A DNA stretch of 64,000 nt from Haliotis asinina (taxonomy: Eukaryota > Mollusca > Gastropoda > Lepetellida > Haliotidae), in NCBI RefSeq assembly GCF_037392515.1, contig NC_090287.1, forward strand, positions 15,241,001-15,305,000, given 5' to 3'. Within the stretch, counting starts at the first letter, position 1, and every line of letters starts with the position of its first letter. The notes beneath the pieces were generated by a model. It was not told where the DNA came from and did not search any database. It saw only the letters and a list, made by a program, of their open reading frames with translations. This document shows positions 44,545-55,448 of the stretch, piece after piece. The position numbers and the translations under genes were made by a program.

Positions 44545-44823
44545 ACTCACTCACTCATGGGAAGTGAGTTAATGAGTTTAATTTTACGCCGCATTCAGCA
44601 ATATCCCAGCTATATGGCGGCGGTCTGTAAATAATCGAGTCTAGACCTGACAATCCAGTGATCAACAACATGCTCTGTATGCACAATTGGGAACCGATGA
44701 CGTGTCAACCAAGTCAGCGAGCCTGACCACCCGATTCGGTTAGTCGCCTCTTACGACAAGCGGAGTCGCCTTTTATGGCAAGCATGGGTTGCTGAAGGCC
44801 TATTCTACCCCGGACCTTCACTA
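44545..44823 (-). repeat. (ACTC)n-tailed repeat, full-length reverse copy
   Basis: Starts with ACTCACTCACTCATG at the tail end, then TTTTACGCCGCATTCAGCAA, TATGGCGGCGGTCTGTAAAT, GTCAACCAAGTCAGCGAGCC, CGCCTCTTACGACAAGCGGA and CTACCCCGGACCTTCACT. It is the best-preserved full-length copy in the window. Confidence 0.9.
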
Positions 44824-46699
44824 GTCTCATTATGGAAAGGGTTAATAAGATGTGCATTAATATCGATGTCAATGTTTATTTCACCTACAGCCAAATGCAC
44901 AACTCTAGTGCAACAATCATGTGGCTTGTGTAAACGTGGGACACATGCATATCCAGGAGACTATGAACACGGCTGAACATGGGAAGAACTGGATTGAGCG
45001 TGCTAACTTCAAGGAGATTATGTTGGGCAATTTTTGCACCTGCGACATTATTTCAGTCACTGGTATATGGAGAGAGCTCTGGTTTATACTAGGCTCAAAA
45101 CGTTATGATACCGTCTGAACGACATGCATATACATGTATCTGAATTTCGAGGACAAATATACACGAGTTTCTCCCCTTAACCGTGCCATGATCTGGGTTG
45201 CTTTTTTTTCTATTCATCGATCCGCTGTTATGATCAATAGTTCATCATGACCACACCCCATGTTTGTTCAAGTGTCTGAAGGTCATGTCTGGTGTCAAAG
45301 GTTGTGATATTTCTAAAAAGTGACATAACATACCCGACACTCACTGCATAGTCACAGACACGTGTGAATTATATTCAGGAACTGTTCATCTTGATGTTAA
45401 TCAACCTTTGATGATTACTTGCACATAATTTGTAACGTGTAGCAGACGGCGGCATTTGATGAACTGACGTCACGGACTTTGCGTATCAGAGCTACAATAA
45501 AGTGAAAGTAATGAAGAAAAATCGACCATCTCAGCCTAAAAGGTCTGGAACAACGGGTTTCAGGTGGACAGTTTTTCCCATCTACAATAAAAGCTATTAG
45601 CTGCGTCCACGCGTTCAAAAACAGCACTTATCCACGTCAGACAAAAAATCGCGGATCAAACTGAACCAAACAACACTCATATCACTTTCGTAAGATGCTC
45701 AGACGCCTCATAGAGAGATGCATCCCTCCCTCACAACTACTCATCGATTTTTACCGTTATCATCCAAGGGCACTGCCATGACGACCATGTACATATCTAT
45801 ATTTGATTGCAATGGATCATCACTGATGCAGGTTCCGTTCATATTTAATAATGTAATCAACTATTTTGCCTACCATACCAAATTGTGGCTCAGAGGTCTT
45901 TATAACTCAGAATACAAAAAATCGAAACTTTCAACGAAAGCAAGGAGCAAACTTATTGATGATTTTGGTTGAACCGACTTCGGATCTGGACTGGTCCTGT
46001 TAGTCATACATATTTCACTACTTTCATCATGCAAGGTAAAGTCACACAGTGCCAGTATTGATTAAGGCAGGAGCAATCATACTAGGCGATCAGGGTCGCC
46101 AACAGCCGGCCAGAAGAGCCAGTGGCACGAGTTTCCTGAAGGTGAGAACAGTAGTTTCTGATTAATGTGCATATATTTTTTAGCTAATGGTTTTGCTAAT
46201 TAGAGGGGGAAATGTTCTATTCAAAGATGTTAACACGGGGAGAGGTTGATTATAATTTATTACATAATGGTTTGTAAATGACGTTGTTTTGAAGGTGAAC
46301 AACAAAGCATTATGTTGTTGAAGTTCACGTTGCCCATCTTTGTTGATATCGTACCTTACCGTGATGGCTAGTTTGCAATTATTTTCAGTAGGGTTTTCGT
46401 TCATTTTATATCTCTTTCGATATGGCATTTTCCAGAGTGCATGTTCACTAGACGTAGGTTTGATAGGACAGTGTGTCAACCAATCCCCATTACGACGGAA
46501 TCATGGGACCGTTGTTAAGAGCAACCTGTGCTCAAGGATGATCGTGGATTCCATACCTTAACACTGATCTACAACAGTCGTAGCGGTGAGGCTGTTGCGT
46601 GCAACAGAGTTCTAGTACTAGATCTGTGCTGAACCAGAATGCCCAGGGACGTTCTGACCTTCAAATCTAAATGAGGCTTTGGTATATCGCTCTTGTGTG

Positions 46700-46816
46700 T
46701 CCTTAGATTGCTTAGATCGATGCCCATGATGTTATTTCCTGAACTGAGTGTCCCAGACTCGATTTTATTTACAGATGGTTGCCATATAGCTGGACTATTG
46801 CTGACTGCGGCATTCA
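46700..46816 (+). repeat. (ACTC)n-tailed repeat, 3' fragment
   Basis: TTAGATCGATGCCCATGATG, CCAGACTCGATTTTATTTAC, CATATAGCTGGACTATTGCT and GACTGCGGCATTCAAC. It lies about 170 bases upstream of the CRTAC1 start codon, so it may be part of the promoter or 5' UTR. Confidence 0.72.
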
Positions 46817-46987
46817 ACAGCAATCAGCATATCACCCTACATACACGTTATTTATATTAATACGTTTGGATGTACTAGAAACTGAGAATTTAGTCAGTTA
46901 CATATTTCGCAAACTTGACGGCAAAATGATCATTATGAAGATGTGATTCAAGTGTTACATCATAACATAACCTTTTATTGACGAAGG

Positions 46988-47175
46988 ATGAAGATTTGCT
47001 TCACAGTGGTTGGTTACCCGCTCCTTGCCGCCTTATTGTGTTCTACTCAGAGACAGCCTATGTTCATCAGAAAGACGCCAGAACTGTTCGCTGACTACGA
47101 CACCACCCAGCTCAACTACGGGATTGCCGTTAGCGACGTCGACGGTGATGGAGAGATGGAGTGGATTATTGCGGG
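46988..47175 (+). CDS. CRTAC1: CRTAC1 exon 1: signal peptide and first DxDxDG motif
   Basis: The ATG at 46988 is followed by a hydrophobic leader, then PMFIRKTPELFADYD and GIAVSDVDGDGEMEWIIAG. Donor GTAACT after GCGGG, phase 2. Confidence 0.87.
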
Positions 47176-50100
47176 GTAACTGAAATTGTAGCTGAAATGG
47201 TAGCAATCGTCGATATCTGTGATCGTATCCCAAATGCACTCCTTACAGCCCCACGCCCCACCCCCCAAAAATTAAACAAGCACCCCACCCCACCCCCAAA
47301 AAAATATAGAAAACAACAACAAAAAAACTAAAAAAAAGAACAAAACAAAAACAAAAACATCTAAAGCATATAGATGGAATGCACTCTAGTGCTATACAAA
47401 TACCCATATGCGTGTAATGCTATAATAACAGCGCTCGTCCCTGATGGATTCACGCCGTGAAATATGACGGATTTCCTTTGTGACTTTGGTTACGTAGAGT
47501 AGGTTTAAATTCTTTGCCGTTTCGATTTTATGGTTATCTGCACATCCACGTCTCAGTTTGACAAAAACTATAATTTGCCAGTGTGCCAATCAATGATAGA
47601 TAGCCTTAGGTAACATCTTTCAGTTCTGGAATTTAAGAACATAAAGATTGAACTTTGATTTTAACGGCATACCAGTCTTAGCACTCGTGTAACATATAAC
47701 TACCATATGCCAATGCATATTTTGTTTAGATATAATGGTCCAAATATGGTCTTCAAGTATAATCACGTCACCCGGAAGTACATCAATTTGGTTGAGACTG
47801 ACAGCCGGTTCTTCAATCTGAGTGACAAAGACGGTGAGTGTTTCAACTACAGAGTATTTGAATATTCCAAGAATTAGCCGATTTGGGTGATTTGGTTTGT
47901 ATTGTTTGCATGTTCATTGCCACACTCTGATAGATTTAATCACTTCGAAACATCTCCCATTATCGTTTTCCGAAGGCCATGCCATCGGTGTAGCTGCTTG
48001 TGACTTGGACGGCGACCCGGACGGCAGAGAGGAGATATATTTCCTCAACACGAACGATAAGTACTGGGGGTCCAAGCGTTACAAGGACAAGCTCTTCAAG
48101 TTCAGGAATGGCCGGTACATACATTATTCTACATCTTCCAATTAGTGTTTCTTTTAAGGCAATACGTAGAGATGACACACTACAGACGTCTGTCGAATAT
48201 GAAATAAGTGCTGTTCATGGCTGCAACGTTTATACTAGTGTCAATGTCAGTCGTTCATTGGGGCCACCAACCATGACTGACATCACAGTTTCACCAATCA
48301 AGCAAGTATTGTCTGGTGGGACACGCGTGTTATTCTGATGCCAGCTGATATGTTCGTATGTTACAGTTATGAAGACCTGTTTAGTGACTCGGTAAACTCG
48401 GGTATGTCCTACATGTTTGCGGGGCGATCTGTGGCCTGTGTGGACAGAAGGGGAACGGGGAAATATGGCTTTCTTCTAGCGACATACAGCAGGTGTGAGT
48501 ATTGGCGCGACAGCCCATGTGAGAAAAAATGAATCCTTTGGTCCACTTCATGATTTACTGATGAAGGTTCGAACCTAAAATCCGTTCTAAATCGGTGTTG
48601 GTTTGTAAACACCATGTCTGTGATCGTTGGTTTCAGCAAGTAGTTCACCAAAGTAGTAAAGAGGAGATCCACCAAGCGGTTAAGATGTATTTTACCACTA
48701 CCAAAGAGTAAAGATGGGTTTCACCAAAGCAGCATGTGTCTGTTACATCACGGTGGTAAAGATGGGTTTCACCAACGAGCTAAAGATAGGTTTCACGATA
48801 GAGGTAATGATGTGTTTCACCAAAGAGCTAAAGAGGGGTTTCACCAAAGAGCTAAACTGGGTTTCACCTAAGAGGTAAAGATAGGTTTCACCAAGGTGTT
48901 ATAGATGGGTTTCAGCAAAGCGGCACATATCTGTTACACCACGGTAGTAAATGTTGGTTTCACCGAAGTTATAAAGGTGACGTCTGTGCAACTTTGGACT
49001 CCTAAGTACATTACGAATACTGACCTTGAAATACTGACAACATACTGTTCCGCTTTGAGCTTAATTAACTTTTCTTATCAGTGGGTGAGGGAGAGTTCGC
49101 CCTTATCGAGATGAACGAGTCAAGCCTTGACAACGACGTCGCTACCGGCCGTGTGGTCATCTGCAACATGGGCGGTGATGCAGGGATTAACATCAGCACT
49201 GGTCAGTACTCACATGTGACAATCAGTGTTGCTGTTATCTTTTACGAAAATAGTACACTTTCCAGACGGTACATTGTCGCTGGGTGTTTTGTGATAATAG
49301 ATTTATATAGGTGAACGACATTTTCTTCAGATCTGATATAGTGCAAGCTTACTCCACAGTCTAAGTAATCTTAGTCTGTACTATTCGTTGCACTTCTCAG
49401 TAGACAAGTGTTTCGTATAATTCAGGGACCAAGTTTACATGGACTGGCTTTCTCCACATTCTAGTAAAAACTCCACAAACTGCAGCTCACAGATTAATTG
49501 ATGGAACACTTTCCCGGAGACTTATACATGCAGTTCCCCAACTTGTGTATTATTTTTGTCAGTCCAGTTACAAGTGCAATCATGCCAGCCTCGCGGTGTA
49601 CAGGACAATGTAATAATGTATAACTCAAAACAATGCACACACTTTGTGACAGGTGGACAGGGCATCGTTGTTGGTCCGATCTTTGACAATGATGGTTTGT
49701 CAGACATCTTTTTTGTAAACGAGGGGAATCCAGAGGTCAACAACCGAGGGGACAATGCTCTCTTCAAGAACAGAGGACATGGGACATACCAGGACATAGC
49801 CGGCATCACAGGTGATCATCTTAGACATACATTCACGGGGTTCTGGATTTCAAGGTCCTTTCTGTTCTTCGTTTGGGGACCTTATCTAGGAACCTTCAAG
49901 AAGATGTTTGGTCTGAATGTGGATCAGATGGGTTTCTGAAAATCAGAACCAAAATAGAAGTGGAGGTTAGACCTCAGTCTGGATCAATAGGCCGTGGAGG
50001 TTAGACCTCAGTCTGGTTCAGTAGGCCGTGGAGGTGAGACCTCAGTCTGGATCAGCAGACCGTGGAGGTTAGACCTCAGTCTGGATCAGCAGGCCGTGGA

Positions 50101-53044
50101 GGTTAGACCTCAATCTGGATCAGCAGACCGTGGAGGTTAGACCTCAGTCTGGATCAGTAGGCCAACCAATCCACACCTCTGTCAGCCATTCTAGCCATTC
50201 AGCTACGTCACACATATATCTACGTGCATTATATATGTATGACTATGTTAACATCTCTTGAAATATTCTTGCCATCAGGTGTTGCTGATCGTAACGAAAA
50301 TGGCCGTGGAGTAGCACTTGCAGATTTCAACAACGACGGCCTTCTTGATATCGTGTATGGAAATTGGATAGGGTCAAACAGACTTTATCTACAGCGGAAA
50401 AACAGCAACGATGTGTGGTTTCAGGTAGGATTGTCAGTGAGTGAGTTTTGTTTTACGTCACTTTTAGCAATGTTCCAGCAATATCGCGGTGTGGAAAACC
50501 AGTATTAGGTTTCACAAATTGTACCCATGTGGGGAATCGAACCTGTTTCGTCGGCGTGACAAAAGAACGCTTTAATCACTAGGCCACCCCACTGTCCCGG
50601 TTTATATAGGAGCACTGCATGATATTACAGAAAGAAATAAAAATTTGAAAATATGTCATCCACGCATAATATTACATTATTGAACAAGCGGAAATGAAAA
50701 GTTTGTCCCCAGACCAAATGTATTACTTTTTTTCGGACTAACCTACGTGATACGACGCAAACCACTCCGCCTGCCCCAAGGGCATGTCTCACTCATACCC
50801 CGGGAAATTGTCTTGCAAGTTAAATGGTGTCCACATGATATACGAAATAATTTGTGAACAGTAATAGACTTGAAGTTTTGAATTTATGTACCCTGTGTTA
50901 CCTTCATCTGTTCTGCAAGGTTGAGTGAGTGAGATAGCATGGTTTTACGCCGCTTTTAGCAATATTCCAGCAATATGATGTGGGGAATCGAACCCGGGTC
51001 TTCAGTGTGACGAACGAACGCCTTAAAAACTAGGCCACCACACCGCCCCTGTACCGTTGATGGATTATTCCGAGATCCATATATAAATCATCGAAGACAC
51101 TTACGACCAGCTATATGTCACTTGTTTATAGAACGCCGCAAGCCGGGAATTTGCGAAGCCATCCTCAGTCAGGACCCTCATAACTGCCGACTTTGACAAT
51201 GATGGCGTTCTCGAAGTGTTCCTCAACAACATCTACTACCAGTTTGCCTTGACCCCCAACCTGTTGTACAGGGTCACACCTAACGGGGCTGGTGTGGACA
51301 TTCAAAAGATTGACGTTGGCGATGCCCTTGAGCCGAACGGGAGAGGCACAGGTGGGTGAAATGACTTGAACACAAGAGCCTCAACCAGGTTTTCTCCATA
51401 AGTTTCAAAATCGGTTTCGAAAGAACAAATACCGGGATAGAAGTGGATGTGCCACTCTGTATATAAATGAACGGGTATATTTGATTGAGGTTTAACATAA
51501 AACAATCAAGACTTGTAATTAAATGATCATGAATTCTTTTTTGGTAGACAGCGTTGTGTTTGTTTAGGCCTAAGTTTGCTGAGTTTCCGCGACTGTTTTC
51601 ATTTTAGAAACGTTCTGATAATTTCTTTGATCAAATCGAAGTGTATCCTTTCTTTTGACCGTCAACTTACTGTCTTTGAAAAAGCTCAGATGGCCCAATC
51701 GTTTAGGCGCTGAGATTGACTTTATCAAACTACATCTGATTGTGGGTTTGAATTCAGTACGTGTTTAAAATCTGCGTCACTTTTGTATACACTTTAATGT
51801 TTTTCACCTCGACGTGATTACGTAATTGTGATACTGTTCTAAGGTATGTTATACGTAATATTGTATATTTATTTGTGTTAAATACATGCTTCATTCTGAA
51901 TATTGCACATTCAAGGACATATGTCTTGATCACAACGCAACCTATAGCGATATGCCCCCGTCAAAACATACTGGAAGCATACTAACCGGAAACGTCCTTA
52001 CACGTGCTTCTACAGGTGCCTCCGTCGCTGATCTTGACGGCGACGGTCGTCTTGAGATGCTCGTGTCGCACGGAGAAAGCATGGAACAACCTCTAGAGCT
52101 GTACCACGTGCAGCTCGGGGAAGGAAACAGGTGGATCCGGATAATGCCGCTCACCAGAACAGGGGCACCGGCACGGGGTGCTAGGGTAACTGTCACGCTA
52201 ACGGAGAGCACCCGGCTGACCAGAGTCATTGACGGGGGATCAGGTTATCTCTGTCAAATGGAACCTGTTGCCCATTTCGGCCTGGGTGTGTCATATCCTG
52301 AACAGGTCAGCGTACTTTGGCCCGACGGTAATGTTGTTACCAAGACGATGGGGAGGATGACTGTCAATAGGTTCCACAAGATAGGATATTCTGGTTTGAT
52401 GGATACAGTTCCGAGACCAGATTCCGGTACAAAGGAAGAAGACACTGTCAACGAAGGGACAAGAGGTAAGCACTTTGTCATTGTTTGTGTCAATACGTGT
52501 TGGTAAACAGGCAGTTGGGTAGTTTAGTTGGCCAAAGAAAAGAGTTCTTATGGGTTCGTAATTTATTAAAACCTGGTGTACAGGTAGAGTTGGTTCCCAA
52601 CAATCTCTGTTTGTCGGGTGTGACTCAATGGATAACAGTAGTCAGGCTTGGTGAATGCGTGGCGCGTATCAGTGCTCGTAGTATCAGTCACTTGATTGTC
52701 TGATCAGATGTGTTTATAAACAAGCTGAAAAATAACCAAGTACAGCATCTTACAAAAACCAAACAATCAAAATTTATATCAAACTGTTGGAAACCCATTG
52801 CGACAGATCCCTTAGCCGATGTTCAAACGCTTTTTAGAGAGAAGTATTAAAATCTTTACATACGTCATTTGCTCTGAAAACACGAGACTCTCATCATTAT
52901 TGATTTTGTCATATTATATCATACTCAAACGGCCCCTTTCTCTCGTCCAGTCACAGATCCAATTCAGGTGTTATTTCTTTTTCAGATTATGTGGGTATTG
53001 TTTCACTCTTGGTATATCCCCTACTTTCCCACATCCTCCGGTGA
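46988..53044 (+). CDS. CRTAC1: CRTAC1-like secreted FG-GAP/VCBS and UnbV/ASPIC protein
   Basis: Gene-level entry. Exons 46988-47175, 47730-47833, 47976-48114, 48367-48494, 49082-49201, 49653-49811, 50279-50424, 51132-51351 and 52016-52465 join with consistent phases. A candidate last exon at 52986-53044 would give about 570 residues. The first 20 or so residues are a signal peptide (MKICFTVVGYPLLAALLC). Calcium-binding-type DxDxDG motifs occur at about residues 50-59 (DVDGDGEMEW), 107-120 (DLDGDPDGREEIYF), 238-247 (DNDGLSDIFF), 295-304 (DFNNDGLLDI), 348-357 (DFDNDGVLEV) and 407-416 (DLDGDGRLEM), the pattern of VCBS/FG-GAP propeller blades. The UnbV/ASPIC module follows (about 435-520; GAPARGARVTV, HFGLG, VSVLWPDG). 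Family knowledge: extracellular, matrix-associated in vertebrates (cartilage acidic protein). Vertebrate CRTAC1 ends in an EGF-like domain that I do not find here. Confidence 0.88.
47250..47361. repeat. Low-complexity A/C-rich tract in CRTAC1 intron 1
   Basis: CCCCACCCC-type blocks followed by A-rich AAAAACAAAAC repeats. No gene content. Confidence 0.85.
47730..47833 (+). CDS. CRTAC1: CRTAC1 exon 2
   Basis: Acceptor TTTTGTTTAG, codons YNGPNMVFKYNHVTRKYINL to NLSDKDG, donor GTGAGT, phase 1. The opening YNGPN follows the DxDxDG blade as in CRTAC1 relatives. Confidence 0.87.
47976..48114 (+). CDS. CRTAC1: CRTAC1 exon 3
   Basis: Acceptor TTTTCCGAAG, codons GHAIGVAACDLDGDPDGREE, then IYFLNTN and LFKFRNGR; donor GTACAT (weak), phase 2. 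Confidence 0.85.
48367..48494 (+). CDS. CRTAC1: CRTAC1 exon 4
   Basis: Acceptor CGTATGTTACAG, codons YEDLFSDSVNSG, then RSVACVDRRGTGKYGFLLAT. Two GT sites lie two bases apart; only the downstream GTGAGT keeps frame with exon 5. Confidence 0.85.
48640..48980. repeat. Tandem repeat in CRTAC1 intron 4, unit about 25 bases
   Basis: About a dozen units built around GGGTTTCACCAAAGAGCTAA with a higher-order pair (CAGCATGTGTCTGTTACATC / CGGCACATATCTGTTACACC). Confidence 0.87.
49082..49201 (+). CDS. CRTAC1: CRTAC1 exon 5
   Basis: Acceptor CTTTTCTTATCAG, codons GEGEFALIEMNESSLDND through NMGGDAGINIST, donor GTCAGT, phase 1. Confidence 0.85.
49653..49811 (+). CDS. CRTAC1: CRTAC1 exon 6
   Basis: Acceptor ACTTTGTGACAG, codons GGQGIVVGPIFDNDGLSDIF, then NEGNPEVNNRGDNALFKN and a blade end GTYQDIAGITG; donor GTGATC, phase 1. 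Confidence 0.87.
49960..50163. repeat. Six tandem copies of a 34-base unit
   Basis: Units GTGGAGGTTAGACCTCAGTC plus TGGATCAGCAGGCC, exactly 34 bases each, 90 percent or more alike, in CRTAC1 intron 6. Each contains the palindrome GAGGTTAGACCTC. There are no spacers, so this is a minisatellite and not a CRISPR array. Confidence 0.95.
50279..50424 (+). CDS. CRTAC1: CRTAC1 exon 7
   Basis: Acceptor CTTGCCATCAG, codons VADRNENGRGVALADFNNDG, LLDIVYGNWIGSNRLYL to VWFQ, donor GTAGGA, phase 0. A reverse-oriented SINE starts only about 11 bases into the following intron. Confidence 0.88.
50436..50605 (-). repeat. tRNA-derived SINE, reverse, beside CRTAC1 exon 7
   Basis: GTGAGTGAGTTTTGTTTTAC, AATGTTCCAGCAATATCGCG, GTACCCATGTGGGGAATCGA (reverse B box GGAATCGAACC), CGCTTTAATCACTAGGCCAC. 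The tail end lies next to the exon 7 donor. Confidence 0.85.
50925..51050 (-). repeat. tRNA-derived SINE, reverse, second copy in the same intron
   Basis: GAGTGAGTGAGATAGCATGG, ACGCCGCTTTTAGCAATATT, GGGGAATCGAACCCGGGTCT and AACTAGGCCACCACACCGCC. Part of the middle is deleted compared with the other copies. Confidence 0.85.
51132..51351 (+). CDS. CRTAC1: CRTAC1 exon 8
   Basis: Acceptor CACTTGTTTATAG, codons NAASREFAKPSSVRTLITAD, FDNDGVLEVFLNNIYY, LLYRVTPNGAG to EPNGRGTG; donor GTGGGT, phase 1. No start codon near the exon and no long M-initiated frame covers it, so it is easy to miss. Confidence 0.87.
52016..52465 (+). CDS. CRTAC1: CRTAC1 exon 9: UnbV/ASPIC domain
   Basis: Acceptor GTGCTTCTACAG, codons ASVADLDGDGRLEMLVSHGE, then the UnbV/ASPIC module WIRIMPLTRTGAPARGARVT through HFGLGV and VLWPDGNVVTKT, then an acidic, Ser/Thr-rich linker. 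Donor GTAAGC after AAGAG, phase 1; if unspliced, the frame stops at 52506. Confidence 0.88.
52986..53044 (+). CDS. CRTAC1: Candidate last CRTAC1 exon: hydrophobic tail
   Basis: A strong acceptor (GTTATTTCTTTTTCAG) is followed, in the phase left by exon 9, by DYVGIVSLLVYPLLSHILR and TGA. A polar linker followed by about 17 hydrophobic residues at the extreme C-terminus would suit a GPI-attachment signal or a tail anchor. Inference from acceptor, phase and hydrophobicity only. Confidence 0.45.
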
Positions 53045-53334
53045 CGTCAGATGTTGGGTGCAGCTGTACCGAGCATATCATCTCTCATCCAGGATACGCT
53101 CTGTTGACGGGTCAGTGAGTGGGGTACTTAGTCACAATGACATCACTCCCACACCATCATGTTTGAAATATAATGGGCTTTAGTCACATATTCGTTTTCT
53201 TCTTCAATTCAAGCGGAACCTTGAACAAATAGTTAGTACTCCCGACCTTGGCTGTTTTACTTCTACACGGCTGCTGTTGACAAATAACATGGCGGTGTTG
53301 ACTTCAGCAACCGGGTCAGAATTGGTTTTCAGCA

Positions 53335-53517
53335 CCTCGTGCTTATTATAAGAGGCGACTAACGGGATCGGGTGGACAGGCTCGCTGACTTGGTTGGCAC
53401 ACATCGTATCCCAATTAAATAAATTGATGTGCATCACTGGATTTTCTGGTTCAGACTCATTTATTTACAGACCGCAGTCATTTAGATGGAAAATTGCTGA
53501 GTGCGGCGATAAACAAC
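53335..53517 (+). repeat. (ACTC)n-tailed repeat, truncated
   Basis: TATAAGAGGCGACTAACGGG, CAGGCTCGCTGACTTGGTTG, TTTACAGACCGCAGTCATTT and TTGCTGAGTGCGGCGATAAA. The tail is replaced by CAACAACAACAAAC. Confidence 0.82.
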
Positions 53518-54569
53518 AACAACAAACAAGCAAAGCAGGCTGAACCTCGGTTATCACATTGCCAGCATGGCAACCTTCTCCTGCTTGTTCCTATGGGGCG
53601 ACTAACGGAACTGGAGGGGGTCAGGCTCGGTGGCGTGGTTAATCACAGGCAAAGTGTAGTACAAATGGGGTTGCGTAGCGTTGAGAATATGACAGGTCTT
53701 CTTATATGCGAGGTTGGCAACGTACTTCCCAAAAATGTTTTGCATGTGAAGATACAATATCGCTTCCATCAAGGGTAGACTTCTATATGCTCACTTTGCT
53801 ATGCTCTCAGGTTTCCTACTCCATGTTTACTCATTACTATTCTAATGTACCCAGTTACTACAGAATACGTTTTATTCAATATTTTAAGCGCCACTGGTGC
53901 TATTCAAATCGTTCTTCGCCTCCATTAGACCTGACAGCTTCCGGTTGAATAGAGTGACGGAACAAGAATAAGCAGAAATTAAAAAGAAACACCATATCCT
54001 AATTTTATCATGAACCTGTTGGAGTTCATTTGTCTTATCTGTCGTCTCAATTGTTAGAATTTTCGTAACATTTATTTTACATAAACACACTTATGGCGTA
54101 ATGGGTGAATGAAGCAGGGAAGGTGACTGTCAGTATTCCATATGGAATAATACCCTCCTGTTCTTTCACTTCGCTGGAGGGGGAATGGGGACGAAGAACG
54201 GTCTGATATACCAAGTGTTGCTCTTAAAATGATGAATAAATATATTTCACGCTAGTAATTGTTCAACACTGGGTTGAGATCTAAGAGCACGGCCCAGTGA
54301 AGAAATGGATGTATACCTTTGATGCCGGCGATATTCTGTTTTGACATGAAAAACATTTGTCGAACCGAAGCGAGGAAAGTACGTTGCCAACCTTTGCTCG
54401 CATCGCTCGCGTGTAAGAAGACTGGTAATTTTCTATGCTGCGCAACCCATTTGCGCTACAGTTTGCCTGTGGGTTAATGAAGGTCAGCATATCCCAGTTC
54501 CGTTGCTCGCGTCCCATGATGCCAATCTCTCGACTGATGGTTCAGACTCGACTATATTCCAACCGAAAT

Positions 54570-54762
54570 GCGACTAAGCTTGTCGTAAGAGGCGACTAAT
54601 GGGATCGGATGTCAGGCTCGCTGACTTGATTGATACATGCCATCGATTCCCACTTGCGCAGATCGATGCTCATGCTGTTGATCACTGGCTTATCTGTTCT
54701 AGACTCGATTATTTACACGCCATATAGCTGGAATATTGCTGATTGCGGTGTAAAAATAAACT
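54570..54762 (+). repeat. (ACTC)n-tailed repeat, truncated
   Basis: GACTAAGCTTGTCGTAAGAG, GTCAGGCTCGCTGACTTGAT, GCGCAGATCGATGCTCATGC, CTAGACTCGATTATTTACAC, GCTGGAATATTGCTGATTGC. Confidence 0.83.
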
Positions 54763-54961
54763 AATTCTCACTACTTACAGACCGCTGTTATATAGCAGGA
54801 ATATTGTTTAGCGTGCGTTGAGCAAAGCAGAAACGTACTGTACATTTCAGACATTTGTTATGTTAATTATATCATAATTATAATTATAATATGTTAATTA
54901 TATGTTTATGATGTAAATAAACATAATGTTAATACACATGTAAGTCTTTCACAACAATGTT

Positions 54962-55110
54962 TGTGGTGGGTCTCCCAGAGTAACAGGGGAACGTGTGGTC
55001 AGGCACGCTGACTTGGTTGACACTTGTAATTGTGCCACAGATGTGTTGATCGATGTTTATACTATTGATCAGTGGTTTGTCTGTTCCAAACTGTATTATT
55101 TACAGGCTGG
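54962..55110 (+). repeat. (ACTC)n-tailed repeat, strongly diverged
   Basis: Weak matches only: GTCAGGCACGCTGACTTGGT, TTGACACTTGTAATTG, TTGATCGATGTTTATACT and GTATTATTTACAGGCTGG. Confidence 0.55.
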
Positions 55111-55448
55111 GTACTTGGTTGATTGCGATACCCAGAATCAAGGCTGTATCCTCACTGCAGTCGGCAATAATGACACAAGTTTCACATCAGATGTGGTGTT
55201 TATTAAATTGTAAATATATCTCCACGTGTTATTACCTACATGGCTTATAGCCAGTCCCATGAAATGTCATCAATGAAGGCTTTGACGGACATTATACATA
55301 CATAACAGCCTGAACACAAATAGCCCAGGATTATCATGTTCTTTCAGCATCTCCCTGGTGTGTGCAGTCTGGCTGGTTAGTAGTGGCATGTGAGGAGATT
55401 TACACTGTTTACTTAAAAGTACGTTCTATATAAACCACCATAAAACTC

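Larger units (their letters stand above)
36932..46987. other. Intergenic stretch, PLEKHD1 3' region to CRTAC1
   Basis: Probably begins with the PLEKHD1 3' UTR; an AATAAA at about 38706 is one of several possible poly(A) signals. I see no convincing exon. It contains a 21-base tandem repeat (37815-38003), two TIR elements (41065-41346, 41824-42134), a SINE (43424-43575) and reverse and partial (ACTC)n-tailed repeats (44545-44823, 46700-46816). The remainder is A/T-rich with no structure that I can name. Confidence 0.6.

Noticed and set aside
45415..45627. Hydrophobic 70-codon - strand frame
   Set aside because: No family recognised and no flanking exons in phase on that strand; probably chance.
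49960..50163. CRISPR-like regular repeats
   Set aside because: The 34-base units are contiguous with no spacers, in an animal gene intron.
52987..53183. Other frame of the candidate CRTAC1 tail region
   Set aside because: The 71-codon frame lacks the phase needed after exon 9 and shows no EGF-type cysteine spacing.
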